NCBI GenBank assembly: GCA_019022495.1
Contig: JAFEKR010000001.1
Location: forward strand, 1,302,001-1,366,000
Length of the DNA: 64,000 bases
Reading direction: 5' to 3'
DNA from: Epichloe hybrida
Taxonomy: Eukaryota; Ascomycota; Sordariomycetes; Hypocreales; Clavicipitaceae
A program made the translations under genes and the position numbers. Positions 47,047 through 57,591 of this stretch are shown piece after piece; position 1 is the first letter of the stretch, and each line of letters opens with the position of its first letter. The notes below the pieces were generated by a model. The model did no database searches and was not told the origin of the DNA. It saw nothing but the letters and a program-made list of their open reading frames with translations.

Positions 47047-47499
47047 GTTGGCGAAGAACGAGATGAATGGCGGATGGAAGAAGATGTACGAGCCTGCCAA
47101 TGTTTGACGTACGGGGATGAGAAGCGTGCGCGCCAAGGATGGAAACGCGAAAATCAGATGTTGCTCCGAGGGCGGTCGCCGGTGGGTAATGGGTATGCCA
47201 TGCCATATTAGATGGGTGCGGTGGGCTGGACCGAAACAAAGTCGTCGTGTTCTCAGGGAGACCAGCCCCCACGGGTTGCTGCCGATACCGCGGCGATGCG
47301 AGGGCCACTTTTTTCACTTTAACGCCTCTTTATTTACCTATCAGGACCTATCAGGGACGAGATTTTCTGTCTTCATGTACATCACTACATTACTGCAATG
47401 GTCTCTCTCTTTCCTGGATCCTGTCCAAACAAATCAAATTAGACCCAGGCCCTTGGGATGAATGTCTGTGGAATCAACTTAGACTCGCACGTACCCAGA
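47047..47499. other. Spacer between aminotransferase promoter and permease relic
   Basis: Contains the presumed aminotransferase promoter. No gene is recognised in any frame. Confidence 0.45.
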
Positions 47500-48260
47500 A
47501 GAAGCCCGTGTAGTTGCTCCAATTCCATTCGCCTGGATTCAGCATGTATGGCGTCAAAACGCTGGTTATGATCCCAACAATGTTGCTGCGAGCTGGTTAG
47601 CGACCGGCGACGAAGCCAATCAACGCGTAAATCCTGGCACTATAACAACATGTGAGAAGAAAGGCGCGTAACAATGCATGCAGCAACTGGCGTCACGATC
47701 ATGGATCGGGTTAAGAAATTTGCAAGAATAACAGGCATCGCCCCCCTCTGGTGAAATGAAGATAGCAAGGCTGAGCTTGACTGCAGTCACTTACGTTGCT
47801 GAGGCCGGCTTGCCAAGGAGCAGTAATCTCGTACGTGCCTGATTTTGGCTGGTATTCGCCATATTTGCGAGTAAATTGAGGAAATGCATCTAAACTCGAC
47901 CGAAACAGTGCCTCGTTAGCCAATGTGTCCAACAATGCATCGATCAAACCCGGATGGATGTGCGGATGGATCCAATGGGCTGTCTGTCTACTCACAAAAG
48001 TTGTTGACAAGACTGATATCGTAGCCCTCCATGGCGATACAGGTGGATATCAGAAGACTCCAGCCAACAGCCTTTGGATACAGCTTGAGACCCTGCCAAA
48101 GGGTCATGCCCTGCTCTTTGGCGGCGGCAGCTCTCGCATTTTCGATGACGTTGTGGTGCATCTTGGACGGATCCGAGTCACCACGATCACTGTCGTCAAC
48201 CCGGGTGACCTCGGGAGACTGATCGTAGCCATTTGCACCGTTCTTGTTGTGGGACGTCAT
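47500..48260 (-). pseudogene. Relic of an MFS alpha-glucoside (maltose-type) permease
   Basis: Exon 1 (48260-47996) encodes MTSHNKNGANGYDQSP through the first membrane segment (LYPKAVGWSLLISTCIAMEG) to DISLVNNF. Exon 2 (47889-47795) gives YAFPQFTRKYGEY to APWQAGLSN, as in MAL-type sugar transporters. The next ten or so membrane segments are absent. At about 47600-47500 a C-terminal piece reappears (GIITSVLTPYMLNPGEWNW, NYTGFFW) next to an in-frame stop. A normal member is about 520-550 aa; here roughly two thirds is missing. The first two exons keep clean splice sites, so the deletion looks recent. The family normally imports maltose and other alpha-glucosides by proton symport. Confidence 0.75.
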
Positions 48261-48594
48261 GATATCAAGAGTATAGGTTAAGAAGTTCGCGGGGGCTTAC
48301 AGGACGATATGACTCTGGGTGAGCCACCGAGTCTCTTTATACACAAGTGGCTGCACCCATCCCATCTTACTCAACGGCCATCTTACTTAATGGATCAAAT
48401 AAATGGTGGGGAAAACTCCCCACGCTTTGGGCCCGCGCATCTCGTCTTTGTCCGGGGCCCCCGCCTTTTGGTCCATGGAGTCGTGGACCTCGACTGAGTT
48501 TCCCCGCATTGCACGGATGCAGGTCAGACAGACAGGAACTATTTACTTCTGCCACAAATCGAAACAAGGTCTGTCGTGCCTCGCACCGCACGAT
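48261..48594. other. Short spacer, permease relic promoter side
   Basis: 334 bp without coding sequence; it would be the promoter of the relic permease and the 3' flank of the DUF1992 gene. Confidence 0.45.
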
Positions 48595-50172
48595 TTATTT
48601 CCCGCTCTTCCAAAAATCCCGCCACCACTCCTTCAGGCCATACACCTTCTCATCCGCTTCCAGATGAATCTTGACATCGTCTTTACCGAAAATCCTCTCG
48701 GCTAGGGTTGAGCCCTCTGTTTCCCCTGATCTCACAGTTCCTGCCCGTGAACGGCCCACCGCTCGAACCTTGATCTCATTTGCTATCAGGGGCGCCATAT
48801 CAGCGAAACACGACTTCAACTCTCGATCGATGGAAAAGTATGGCTTTCTGGCTAGCTCGGGTGCCATCAGATTGTAGCTCCGAGTTATCCTGTTCAAATT
48901 CTCAATTGACAAGTCCATGTAAGCTGCCTCGGCAATTTCCCAGTCTGGGTCGCGAAAAGGTCGTTGGACGTTAAGAGGGCCATCTGTTATCGAACCGGCA
49001 GGATCTGGAGAGGTAGAGTCACTGGGGCATTCTGTTGCACCAAGACTGGGGGAGGTGCCGTGGTCACTTGAACGCCGCGGGTTGTGTGCCAGCTCTGCTG
49101 CGGCGAACACCTCCGCTCTCCTCATTTGTTCTTCAAGCGATCCTCCCCGGGACGCAATCATTCTTGAGGCATGTCTTTTCCAATCGTTTCTCAGCCTCTC
49201 TCTGAAAACCCTAGCAGCTTTCGTCAGTTCTTGTTGTTTCTCAATCCACGGGGGGACAAGCTCCTGTCGCTGAATCATCCTGTTCATGAGGTATTCTGTT
49301 GTGTCAATAAAAGGGCTGTTTGCTCGCGGGTCTCGCTCCATCTCTTTGCCACGCGGCAAGTCCTTGAACTGGCCCCTAGCAATCGCGTCCTCAATTCGCT
49401 GGTTGGCGAGTGCCGCGATTCCGGACAACGTAGAGGGCACAGCCCTGGCTGCCGGCTCGAATCGCTCTCGTCGCTCTGCCTTCATTTCCTCCCGCTCCTC
49501 ATCGCTCAAGCCCTTGGTTGTCTTGATGTCCATGCCGCCGACGTACATGTTTGCCCTATCACGAGCGCTGACAACCCTTTGTCCTGGACTTTGTGGTACA
49601 CGACGTCGAATTTGTGTGCCGACAACGGGCGGTTGGAATTTGCCACGATCTCCAGGCCTCAGAGGCTTCTTGGCGTCGTGAAGCATTCTGAGCACGGCAT
49701 CGGCCGCATCTTCGGTACCCGTCCAAGGGTTTCCGCTACTGACGTGCGACGGATGTACTCGCACGGCAGGGGGTGATGATGATGTTGACGGCGATATGCC
49801 AGCCTGTGCAAAAGCCCCCTTGTACTGCTGTTGAAACCTGGCCCCGGCGACTTTATCGAGCAATTTCTCTTTGAGCTCCTCTGAGAAGCCGGCATCCTCG
49901 ATTGCGCGTCGTCCACTTGCACCGCCTGACAAAAGAGCCTCTTCTGTTGCTTCCTCCAACCTGCGAGACATGGGACCAGGTTCATCCTTCTTGGAATTTA
50001 CTTGACTATCATGGCCCCCCTTTGCGTCGTGAAGATTGTCATTTCGTGTGCCGTCTTTTGGTCCCCGAAGTGCAGCCGAGTGGTGCAGGCATGTTTTATG
50101 TAGAGCTTGAGGTAGGCCTTGAGGAACACAACGGCGACAGAATTTGAATCGTGCCAGGTGCGGAGACTGCAT
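48595..50172 (-). CDS. DUF1992 / DnaJ-homologue C28-like protein
   Basis: A single exon of 525 codons from ATG 50172. The DUF1992 (DNAJC28 conserved) domain is at about residues 260-345: NQRIEDAIARGQFKDLPRGK, then NSPFIDTTEYLMNRMIQRQ and ELVPPWIEKQQELTKAARVF. The N-terminus (MQSPHLARFKFCRRC) is basic and hydrophobic, suggesting mitochondrial import. The rest is low-complexity, Arg/Ser/Asp-rich and disordered. DUF1992 proteins are of unknown biochemical function; human DNAJC28 is linked to Golgi tethering, but fungal members are longer and lack a J domain here. No HPD motif is seen. The frame opens two codons earlier at a TTG; the ATG at 50172 is the natural start. Confidence 0.8.
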   Translation of the reverse strand: MQSPHLARFKFCRRCVPQGLPQALHKTCLHHSAALRGPKDGTRNDNLHDAKGGHDSQVNSKKDEPGPMSRRLEEATEEALLSGGASGRRAIEDAGFSEELKEKLLDKVAGARFQQQYKGAFAQAGISPSTSSSPPAVRVHPSHVSSGNPWTGTEDAADAVLRMLHDAKKPLRPGDRGKFQPPVVGTQIRRRVPQSPGQRVVSARDRANMYVGGMDIKTTKGLSDEEREEMKAERRERFEPAARAVPSTLSGIAALANQRIEDAIARGQFKDLPRGKEMERDPRANSPFIDTTEYLMNRMIQRQELVPPWIEKQQELTKAARVFRERLRNDWKRHASRMIASRGGSLEEQMRRAEVFAAAELAHNPRRSSDHGTSPSLGATECPSDSTSPDPAGSITDGPLNVQRPFRDPDWEIAEAAYMDLSIENLNRITRSYNLMAPELARKPYFSIDRELKSCFADMAPLIANEIKVRAVGRSRAGTVRSGETEGSTLAERIFGKDDVKIHLEADEKVYGLKEWWRDFWKSGK

Positions 50173-50697
50173 TACCAACGATGAGAATTGTCAGACTGAA
50201 GTGAAGGTAGGCCGATGTGTGGTCGAGTGGTGGTGGTTCACATTGAACAATGAGTCTGGTATGAACTGCCACTGGCTCAAATGCCGTTTGCTAATAAAGA
50301 TAATGACCAAACCGGGGACACGCTACTGCTGGGCTTCGAGCAGGGGACCGCGGGGCTGCGGCCACTGTAGCGGCCACTGTAATTACCCACGCACTGCTGT
50401 TCATGGCTAGCGCTCCGAATTTAGGTGACTGGAAGGGAAGGCGTCAACTGGTCTGACATGCTATGCTACACGATTGTCGCCACTCAATTATCATAGTTGA
50501 TCAAAGCCTTCCAAGAAAAACATCACTTGTTCCCAGAGCGAGCTAGCCCACTCTGTCACTCTGTCACTCTGTCAGATGTAAGATGCCCCTCCCTCCTGGG
50601 ATCGTTCGTCAAGAAAACCAAGGACACAAGCTTCGATTGCCTAGCATCAAACGCCTTGTCTGATTCAACAACTCTCCGAATGCTGGATGCAGCAGCT
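50173..50697. other. Spacer between DUF1992 gene and MFS transporter
   Basis: DUF1992 gene promoter region and transporter 3' end. It includes a short CACTCTGT triplicate at about 50545-50575. No gene is seen. Confidence 0.45.
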
Positions 50698-52586
50698 CTA
50701 GGAACTGCGCCGACCATACGGCTCGAAGGGGAAAAGAGCCGAGATGACGGCCAACACAATGAAGATTGCTGCGCAAACGTAAAGCGGTGCCGATGTCGCT
50801 GTATTGGCCCCGGAGGCTACAACCGCAGAGACTATACCCATGATCCGATTGCACGCCACGGCGATTCCATTTCCTGTCCCTCTGTGAGCGCTGGGGAGCA
50901 CCTCCGGGGTGTATGCATAGAGAGTCCCGTAGTAAACATTGAGGAAGCAAGCAATCAGACACGTGAATGCAAGGTCCTGCTCTTTTGTTTTGACGGCTGT
51001 GTAGGCGAAGAAGAACGCCATGGTGATCAAGGCACCGATGCTCATGGTGTATTTTCTCCCGAGCATTCTGGTGTTGCACATGACACCAGCGATTATTGGC
51101 CCAGGAATGCCGCAGATGGTAGTGATTGCGTAATTCCGCCACTTCTCCGAGGGAGTCTGTTGGTAGCTCAGGCCATGGCTTTCCAAGTATGTTCTTGACC
51201 TTGTCAGCCATGAAACGTTGTCATTGTAGCAGCATGAAGCTTGGGAGCAATAAGCGGGACAACTTACGGCAGGAAGACGTAGAACAACGGATAAGCTAGT
51301 CCGACCAACGTCCACGAGAACCATATCATGGCCGTGGAGACTGCGACCTCTTTGGTAGAGAAGAGCCCGCTGAAGTGAATTGCAGATCGTTTCAAGGAAA
51401 AGCCCTTGGAGTCTTGAACGGCTCGGATTGTACCACAAGCCTGCAGCTTCTCCAGAGTCAAGGAGCACCGACGGTTGTATTTGTTGGCTAGGTATTGGAA
51501 CGTTTCGACTACCTTCTCATCTTCACCCATTCCCAAAAGGTACTTGGGTGTTTCTCGAAGATGAACGACCGTAATCCGTAGCAGGGACATGACTAGCACC
51601 GAAGCACCACCAGTAAAGAGGGAATAGCGCCAACCCCAGTTGTTTTCTTTGGTGCACGTCGCAGCGTCTGTACAATTCCATTTCTCGGGAGCCAGGAAAC
51701 CCCAGCCGATGAACCCCGTAACCGCTTGCCCAACACCCCACCAACAAGCCAGAAACGTCAGCAGCCATTGTTTGCTGCCAGGAAGATATTCCAGGAAAAC
51801 GGTTGTGTCCATGATGAGGTTGCCCCCACCGCCGAACCCGAGGAGAGCAATGAAGAGCCCGAGATTCGGCCAGCTAGGCATCGCGCCAGCCACGATACAG
51901 CAGATAGAGCACATGAACAGAGAGATGTTGAAGGCATATTTTCGGCCAACGATGTCGGCGCTGAAACCCCAGAATATTGCACCCGTGAGCATTCCGCAGT
52001 AGACGGCTATGGTAAGCGCGTTTGCGTATCCCTCGTTCTGAAATTCCCTGAACGCCGGGCCAGCGATGATGGACTGGAAGAGAAGAATCATGGAATCCAC
52101 CGCATATCTTGGGAAAGACAATGTTAGTCATGAGCCCTTCTTCCAGCCATGATGCACACGTTCTCGATCCAGGGACAATGTTAGCGAGGCCGTGCTTACC
52201 CAAATCCATTCAGGAAGAAAAGCTTGAGGTGATAAGGAGTCCATCCTATTTCATCAATAGCCTTCGCCAGCCCAGTCAGCACTACACAATTTGAGGCCGA
52301 CATTGAAACATTTTCAGACCCTAGGGTTCTGTTGGCATTGAAATACCCAATACCCAATACCCACTGTCCCATTACTCACATTGTTCACCAAGTGCATCTT
52401 CATGTTCAGAGCCGGGTCCAGATCTTGAAGAGCGAGGATATCTTCACCGCCGTGGAATGAAGATCCGTCAGCATTTCGAGTATCGTCTGCAGCAGCGAAA
52501 AACCCATCCTTGAGCTTCTGTCCGGCTACCTGTTGTTCCAGCTTTGCAGTGTCCCCAGGGGACTTTTCTTGGTTGTGAGGAGCCAT
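50698..52586 (-). CDS. MFS transporter (sugar or organic-anion porter type)
   Basis: Exons 52586-52380, 52261-52200, 52107-51268 and 51193-50698 give 534 aa with consistent phases. The cytosolic N-terminus (about 69 residues) leads into NNAIDEIGWTPYHLKLFFLN and GYAVDSMILLFQSI. Twelve hydrophobic segments are present, with the MFS signature as GFSADIVGRKYAF after TM2 and ...NTRMLGRKYTMSIGA in the second half. The YTPEVLPSAHRGTGNGIAVACNR motif is typical of the SV2/organic-cation-like and phosphate or sugar porter branch of fungi. Substrate cannot be deduced. Intron 1 uses the acceptor GCGAAG, which keeps phase 0 and joins HLVNN to AIDEIG as in homologues. A permease relic lies 2.4 kb downstream on the same strand. 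Confidence 0.88.
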
Positions 52587-53627
52587 TGTCGAAAGGCAAT
52601 AGATACTGCACGTACGTCGAATTGAGCTGACACTATTCGTGCGGGATAGAAAGATGGCGATTCAAACAGCGAACCGTGTTTGTATTTTGCATATGCGGCA
52701 AGGTTGGTAAATTCAGCACAAGTCCGCCCCCAAGTCGTTTTTGAGACGTTAATATCACTTTGGCGAACACAGGCTGGCGACAGAGGTGCCATGAATTGAC
52801 CGTGTGTTCATTGCGCCTATTGAATGAGCCGGTCCCTCAGAGGCTTTGTGCAACCAAGAGCAGGCAGAAACAAACGACGGCCACTCAAATCGCGGCGACG
52901 CCGCAGGGAGTGCGTGCGGGCTTGCCGTGCAGCCTCTTCTGTCGGCGACCTTGACGAATCGTCGTCTGTGGAATCCGTTGGGCGGTTTCTCTACCCTTGT
53001 TGCTAACACCAGACGGTTCCGCCATTCCAAGGAAAGCTACTCGAATCTGCGCGTGCTCGCTGGATGAGAATCCTGTCGCTTAGGGGCTTTCCAGCCTTTG
53101 ACAATAGAGGACCCGGAGTTGGATAAGTTCCGACGTTGCAATAGTGGCTTGCCAATGTCGTCATCCTGCCGATTGTTTTGGCTTACAAGTGACAAGTGAG
53201 GTAGCACAGCTCTTCAACAAATGGCCAATTGGGATATATCGACTAGTGAGTGAGTGTCACAGTCAGGTAGCCAAACTTGCTGAACTTGCTTCCCTCGTGT
53301 GTGCTCCATTCATTCCAACGATTCATGAACCATCAGTGGGACGGAGGGACATGCCAAATATCGGGTGTTGTAGAGCGAGGCAAGCGGCGCCAGACAGCTT
53401 GCCGAGGGATTCAGGTGTTTCTTTTTTTCCTTTTTTCTTTTTTTTTTTGTCTGAGTGAGAAACCTCACTATAACCTTGGATAGTCCAGGGAACATGTACG
53501 CCAATATACATATCATCTTTGAAAACTCATTTAATGTGGCTGTGAACAGCGCAATGCCCCAATTCGTTTGCCGTCTCCTGTGGCACACCACCTCGGTCAA
53601 CGAGATCACCTAACTTGGCAGTTTTCG
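52587..53627. other. Gene-free region upstream of the MFS transporter
   Basis: Promoter of the transporter and the 3' flank of the large unknown gene. It includes T-rich tracts at about 53420-53450. No gene is recognised in the frames of 60-104 codons. Confidence 0.45.
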
Positions 53628-54340
53628 TCATATTCTTCTTCCTTCGATAACTTCGCGATCGAGGACTTCTACTTCACCAGACTCTGCTGTGCGGCGTCTT
53701 TCAAGCACCCATCGTGTCTCCCCGCTGTTCTCCTCTTGAAAGTATGACACACTGTCAACCGAACTTTTATGACGGTGACCTCTGACTGGGAGACCATTAA
53801 ACGAGCTCAATGATTCTCTGTCGGGTTGGCCGGTGACATCGAAAGAGTTTCTTCTTGGTCGTTCCATGAGGGAAGGATCAGTAGCAAGGTTGAAGGATGG
53901 ATCATCAGCTGTCGCGTGAGGCCCCAGGACAAGTCCATATGACTCATTGTTGCCATCACTAACCAAGGTTTGCGTCGTGCCCTCCTCGGGAATTGATGTC
54001 TGCTGCCGAATTTCGAAGCCTGTATTGGCCATGGTGATTGTAGGACTTCCTGAAGCACTTGCGCCGTCGGATTCAGCATCATCATGGCTTATAGCCAGAC
54101 ATGTCGAGGGCTTTCGGCTGTGACTGTGGTTGGTTTGGCCGACGACCCCAAGAGAATTGGCTGACCAAGACAAGCTGGCAATGTCACCGCGTTCGGAACG
54201 CGGAGATCCTTCGCGACTGGAAGCGAGGCTCGCTTGTGAACCACCCCAAGCTTTGGAGCGTAGCCGAAGAAGTGCTGATAGTGTCATCTGATCGTCCCGA
54301 GTATCAGCCTTCATTGCCAGTTGAGCGAGTCCCGGACTTT
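53628..54340 (-). pseudogene. Second copy of the 3' end of the large unknown gene
   Basis: This copy repeats the last part of the gene at 54304-57591 and supplies what looks like the proper end: SYFQEENSGETRWVLERRR to EVIEGRRI, absent from the main frame. It also has the fuller version of a segment lost in the other copy (GSPTITMANTGFEIRQQTSI). The upstream boundary falls in mid-gene (after SPGLAQLAMKAD), so the piece has no start. The natural gene most likely reads from 57591 through one copy of this region to the stop at 53628. Confidence 0.75.
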
Positions 54341-54902
54341 TCTTGAAAGTATGACACACTGTCAACCGAACTTTTATGACGGTGACCTCTGACTGGGAGA
54401 CCATTAAACGAGCTCAATGATTCTCTGTCGGGTTGGCCGGTGACATCGAAAGAGTTTCTTCTTGGTCGTTCCATGAGGGAAGGATCAGTAGCAAGGTTGA
54501 AGGATGGATCATCAGCTGTCGCGTGAGGCCCCAGGACAAGTCCATATGACTCATTGTTGCCATCATGCCGTGTCCTCCCTCGCATTGATGTCTGATGCCG
54601 AAATTGTAGTCTTGAAGCACTTGCGCCGTCGGATTCAGCATCATCATGGCTTATAGCCAGACATGTCGAGGGCTTTCGGCTGTGACTGTGGTTGGTTTGG
54701 CCGACGACCCCAAGAGAATTGGCTGACCAAGACAAGCTGGCAATGTCACCGCGTTCGGAACGCGGAGATCCTTCGCGACTGGAAGCGAGGCTCGCTTGTG
54801 AACCACCCCAAGCTTTGGAGCGTAGCCGAAGAAGTGCTGATAGTGTCATCTGATCGTCCCGAGTATCAGCCTTCATTGCCAGTTGAGCGAGTCCCGGACT
54901 TT
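53734..54902. repeat. Imperfect tandem duplication of about 0.6 kb
   Basis: Copy A is 53734-54340 and copy B is 54341-54902. They are identical over most of their length. Copy B lacks about 45 bases scattered through one stretch (A about 53965-54055 against B about 54563-54615), where the two differ by many small deletions and substitutions. Such clustered small indels against an otherwise perfect copy look like poor consensus at a read or contig end. Confidence 0.9.
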
Positions 54903-57591
54903 GTACGATAGGGGTCGACGCGCTAAAAGGCGGATATCCCAAGCTCATTAGCGAATTCCGATTGGAGTATTCGGATCTCTCTGTGATAGGGGTCAGATTG
55001 GGCTCGCGGGAGACCATCCTGCCACTGGTGCTTCGATTTAGTCCATCCATGCCTCCAGGGCCGAAAAAGCCGCCATTGGCGTATTCATAGTCCTTGAGGC
55101 TAGCTGAAACGGCAGCGTGCGATGCAGCTTGTGAGCCAGGTGGTGCAGAATAGAATCCAAACTCCTGGCCATACCATCCGTCTGAGTCATTGGCCAGTGC
55201 ACTTGCATTTGCCTCTGCGATGATGGCATCATCACCAAAATCAAAATCATCGTCCACCTCATCGTAACCATGAAGTTCTTCATCTTCATCAACCGCAAGG
55301 GCATGGTCGTCTTCTATGCGGAAAGTTGCTGAGGACGGCGAAGAACTCCGCTGAAGTTTCCCAGTGGCGACCGCTCTGTGAGCAGCAGCAGCTAAAGCCG
55401 CCTGATAGGCAGCAACAGACTTATCCCCGTCATTGAGAGATTGTGCGTCCGGCAAACGGCTTGCGTCATCTGGTTCTATGGGTAGATTTTGGTGCCCTTC
55501 ACGTCTCGTATCATCCGCGCTTATGGATGTGTGTGTGGTGGGGCTTGAGGCCGCTGAAGGGGCAGACGTGCGTGAAGTTAAACCAGACTCCCGCTTCAAG
55601 CTAGTGTCTTGTGTTGCCCGCCGCAAAGACTGAGCTTGTTGAAAGGCTCCGGGAACAGGACGTCCGAACTGATCGGTATCGTCGACATCAAATATGGATT
55701 CGTCAAAAGGTTGTCCATTGGTCTCTCGTGAGGCCGTATTATTTTCTGGAATGTCCTCTTCAAGACCAATCATGCCATCATCGTAATATAGATCGTCTTC
55801 ATTATGAAGTTGAGGGAGAGGGATTATATTAGAGTCATGCATGCCCGAATCAGGGACACTATCCTCGCCACTATCGATTCGATTCGAACCGCGAGTGTGA
55901 GATGGTATTGGGCATGTCAAAGTTCCAGGAGTATCCTCGGACATCGCAAATCCAATCACATTGCCATCACCGTCTCGGGGAGTCATCTTCACGCCAGCGC
56001 TATAAGGACTTGCCAAAGTAGACGACGGATCTGAGCGCTGAAACACAAAACCCGCAAAATTCTCTTGGTCGTTGTCAGGGTCAATTTCAACACCGAGAGC
56101 ACCGAGTCCTGGGAAGTCTTCATCTTCGAGGTCTGCGTTGACCCCCGGGATTTTCTCTTCCAGGCCATCATCGTCCATCATGTCATCGTAGTCGAAAGCG
56201 TCCTCGCCAAACTCGTCGAATCTCGAATCTCTATTGCGATCATCGCCGGTTGTTTTACGCTCAAGCTCTCGCTGCCGATGGCGCTCCTCTAGCAGCTTCT
56301 CCTGCTTGGCAGCCCCTGCCATGTCGAAGCTAAACCTGGATGACGTGCTCTTCATGTGCTTGGGAATTGCAGCATTCGAAGCTTCCGAAAGAGATATATT
56401 CCTCGAACGACTACTTCGTACGGATGACGACTTCCCAGGGCCGAGTTCCGGCCTCTCGCATGCAGTGCTATCAGATGCATCTTGTCGCGGAACAGGGTTT
56501 CTCTCATCTTTTCCTGAGTAGGTTGCATTGACGTCAGCACCTGCGTGATGTCCTTGGTCGCTTGAGAAGTAGACAGATCTGCTTGATGAACTCTGTGCCC
56601 CATTTTTTATGGACCTTGAAGATTGATTCCTTGAAAATTCGTTCAGCGACTTTGTAATGTTGTTCTGTGGTTCCGATGAAACCCCTTCGACAGAGGAAGA
56701 TGCTGTCAAACTTTGTTTCACAGCCGCAGAGGTTACGTCCACCAAAACCTGAGTCGCTGAATGAGTCGTAGTATGTGCTTCCCGGGATTTGCGCGGTGCG
56801 CTGAAATCGTGGACTCGTGTCCCTCTTATACGAGGGTCATACGCTGGTGCATCATCTTTCTTATTCAATGGCAGAAGGTGCAAATCTGGCGCATTCTGAT
56901 TGTTCCTCCTTCTCATTAAGAGGGTTGACATTGGGTTTTTCAAGAAGGGAAGGCCTTTTTTGCCCCTTTGGGTCTCAAGGCTTGCAGCGACTGGGGGATT
57001 AGATAACAACATGGGCGACTCTGAAGGCAGCCTAGCAACAGCCGGTCGTCGTCCAAGGTTCGAAGAATGAGAGCCCTGCAAATCTGTCGGCGTACTGAAA
57101 GATGTCATTTTTGTAATCTGTACATTTGCAGAGAATTCTGCGGATGCCTCCTGATTGTTGTGATTTTGGTGTCGGGAGATGTCCTCGAGATGATTATTGT
57201 TTGCCCTATCCGCAATATCGATCCTAGTCGTCATCTGCTGTGCTTCTACGTCCCGACGATAGTTTTGTAAAGCAGCCCCTCCAATAAATCCTGTATCTCC
57301 ATTGTAAGACAGGCGTTGTGCCTGTTGTGGCAGGATTTCGGGAGCCAAGCCAGCCGTACTTGGAATCTCGTACTGCGAATCGGATTCCGAGGAGGCGACT
57401 CTCGCAATTGGCGGTAAAAGTGGCGCGTGGGATGCAGTTGCAAAATTTGTGACTCCGTTATGGGGCGAGGCAAATTCCAGGGTCTGGGGCGACTCGTTAC
57501 CGCTTAACGGCGAGAATGACTGCTGGTGTTCTGGTACAGGAGATGACGGATTTGATGTGCCTCTCCGGTGAAAGCGCAAATGGGAGAGCAT
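54304..57591 (-). CDS. Large disordered conserved-looking protein, function unknown
   Basis: One open frame of about 1,095 codons from ATG 57591 (MLSHLRFHRRGTSNPSSP). I do not recognise a family. It is Ser/Asn/Gln-rich and mostly disordered, with one compact acidic block around residues 465-520 (FDEFGEDAFDYDDMMDDDG, then EEKIPGVNADLEDEDFPGLG) preceded by a short basic coiled coil (KQEKLLEERHRQRELERK). A second acidic patch (YDEVDDDFDFGDDAI) and a Ser-rich tail with SPRSERGD follow. The LEDEDFPGLG block is the most probable conserved core. As assembled, the frame crosses copy B of the duplication and stops at 54304 just inside copy A; the true C-terminus is probably the one in copy A. Its long intronless structure and many S/T-P sites suggest a phosphorylated regulatory or scaffold protein, which is only inference. 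Confidence 0.75.
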   Translation of the reverse strand: MLSHLRFHRRGTSNPSSPVPEHQQSFSPLSGNESPQTLEFASPHNGVTNFATASHAPLLPPIARVASSESDSQYEIPSTAGLAPEILPQQAQRLSYNGDTGFIGGAALQNYRRDVEAQQMTTRIDIADRANNNHLEDISRHQNHNNQEASAEFSANVQITKMTSFSTPTDLQGSHSSNLGRRPAVARLPSESPMLLSNPPVAASLETQRGKKGLPFLKNPMSTLLMRRRNNQNAPDLHLLPLNKKDDAPAYDPRIRGTRVHDFSAPRKSREAHTTTHSATQVLVDVTSAAVKQSLTASSSVEGVSSEPQNNITKSLNEFSRNQSSRSIKNGAQSSSSRSVYFSSDQGHHAGADVNATYSGKDERNPVPRQDASDSTACERPELGPGKSSSVRSSRSRNISLSEASNAAIPKHMKSTSSRFSFDMAGAAKQEKLLEERHRQRELERKTTGDDRNRDSRFDEFGEDAFDYDDMMDDDGLEEKIPGVNADLEDEDFPGLGALGVEIDPDNDQENFAGFVFQRSDPSSTLASPYSAGVKMTPRDGDGNVIGFAMSEDTPGTLTCPIPSHTRGSNRIDSGEDSVPDSGMHDSNIIPLPQLHNEDDLYYDDGMIGLEEDIPENNTASRETNGQPFDESIFDVDDTDQFGRPVPGAFQQAQSLRRATQDTSLKRESGLTSRTSAPSAASSPTTHTSISADDTRREGHQNLPIEPDDASRLPDAQSLNDGDKSVAAYQAALAAAAHRAVATGKLQRSSSPSSATFRIEDDHALAVDEDEELHGYDEVDDDFDFGDDAIIAEANASALANDSDGWYGQEFGFYSAPPGSQAASHAAVSASLKDYEYANGGFFGPGGMDGLNRSTSGRMVSREPNLTPITERSEYSNRNSLMSLGYPPFSASTPIVQSPGLAQLAMKADTRDDQMTLSALLRLRSKAWGGSQASLASSREGSPRSERGDIASLSWSANSLGVVGQTNHSHSRKPSTCLAISHDDAESDGASASRLQFRHQTSMRGRTRHDGNNESYGLVLGPHATADDPSFNLATDPSLMERPRRNSFDVTGQPDRESLSSFNGLPVRGHRHKSSVDSVSYFQEKSGTRSTGNEG

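Noticed and set aside
49171..49776. Plus-strand frame of 201 codons
   Set aside because: Shadow of the DUF1992 gene on the opposite strand.
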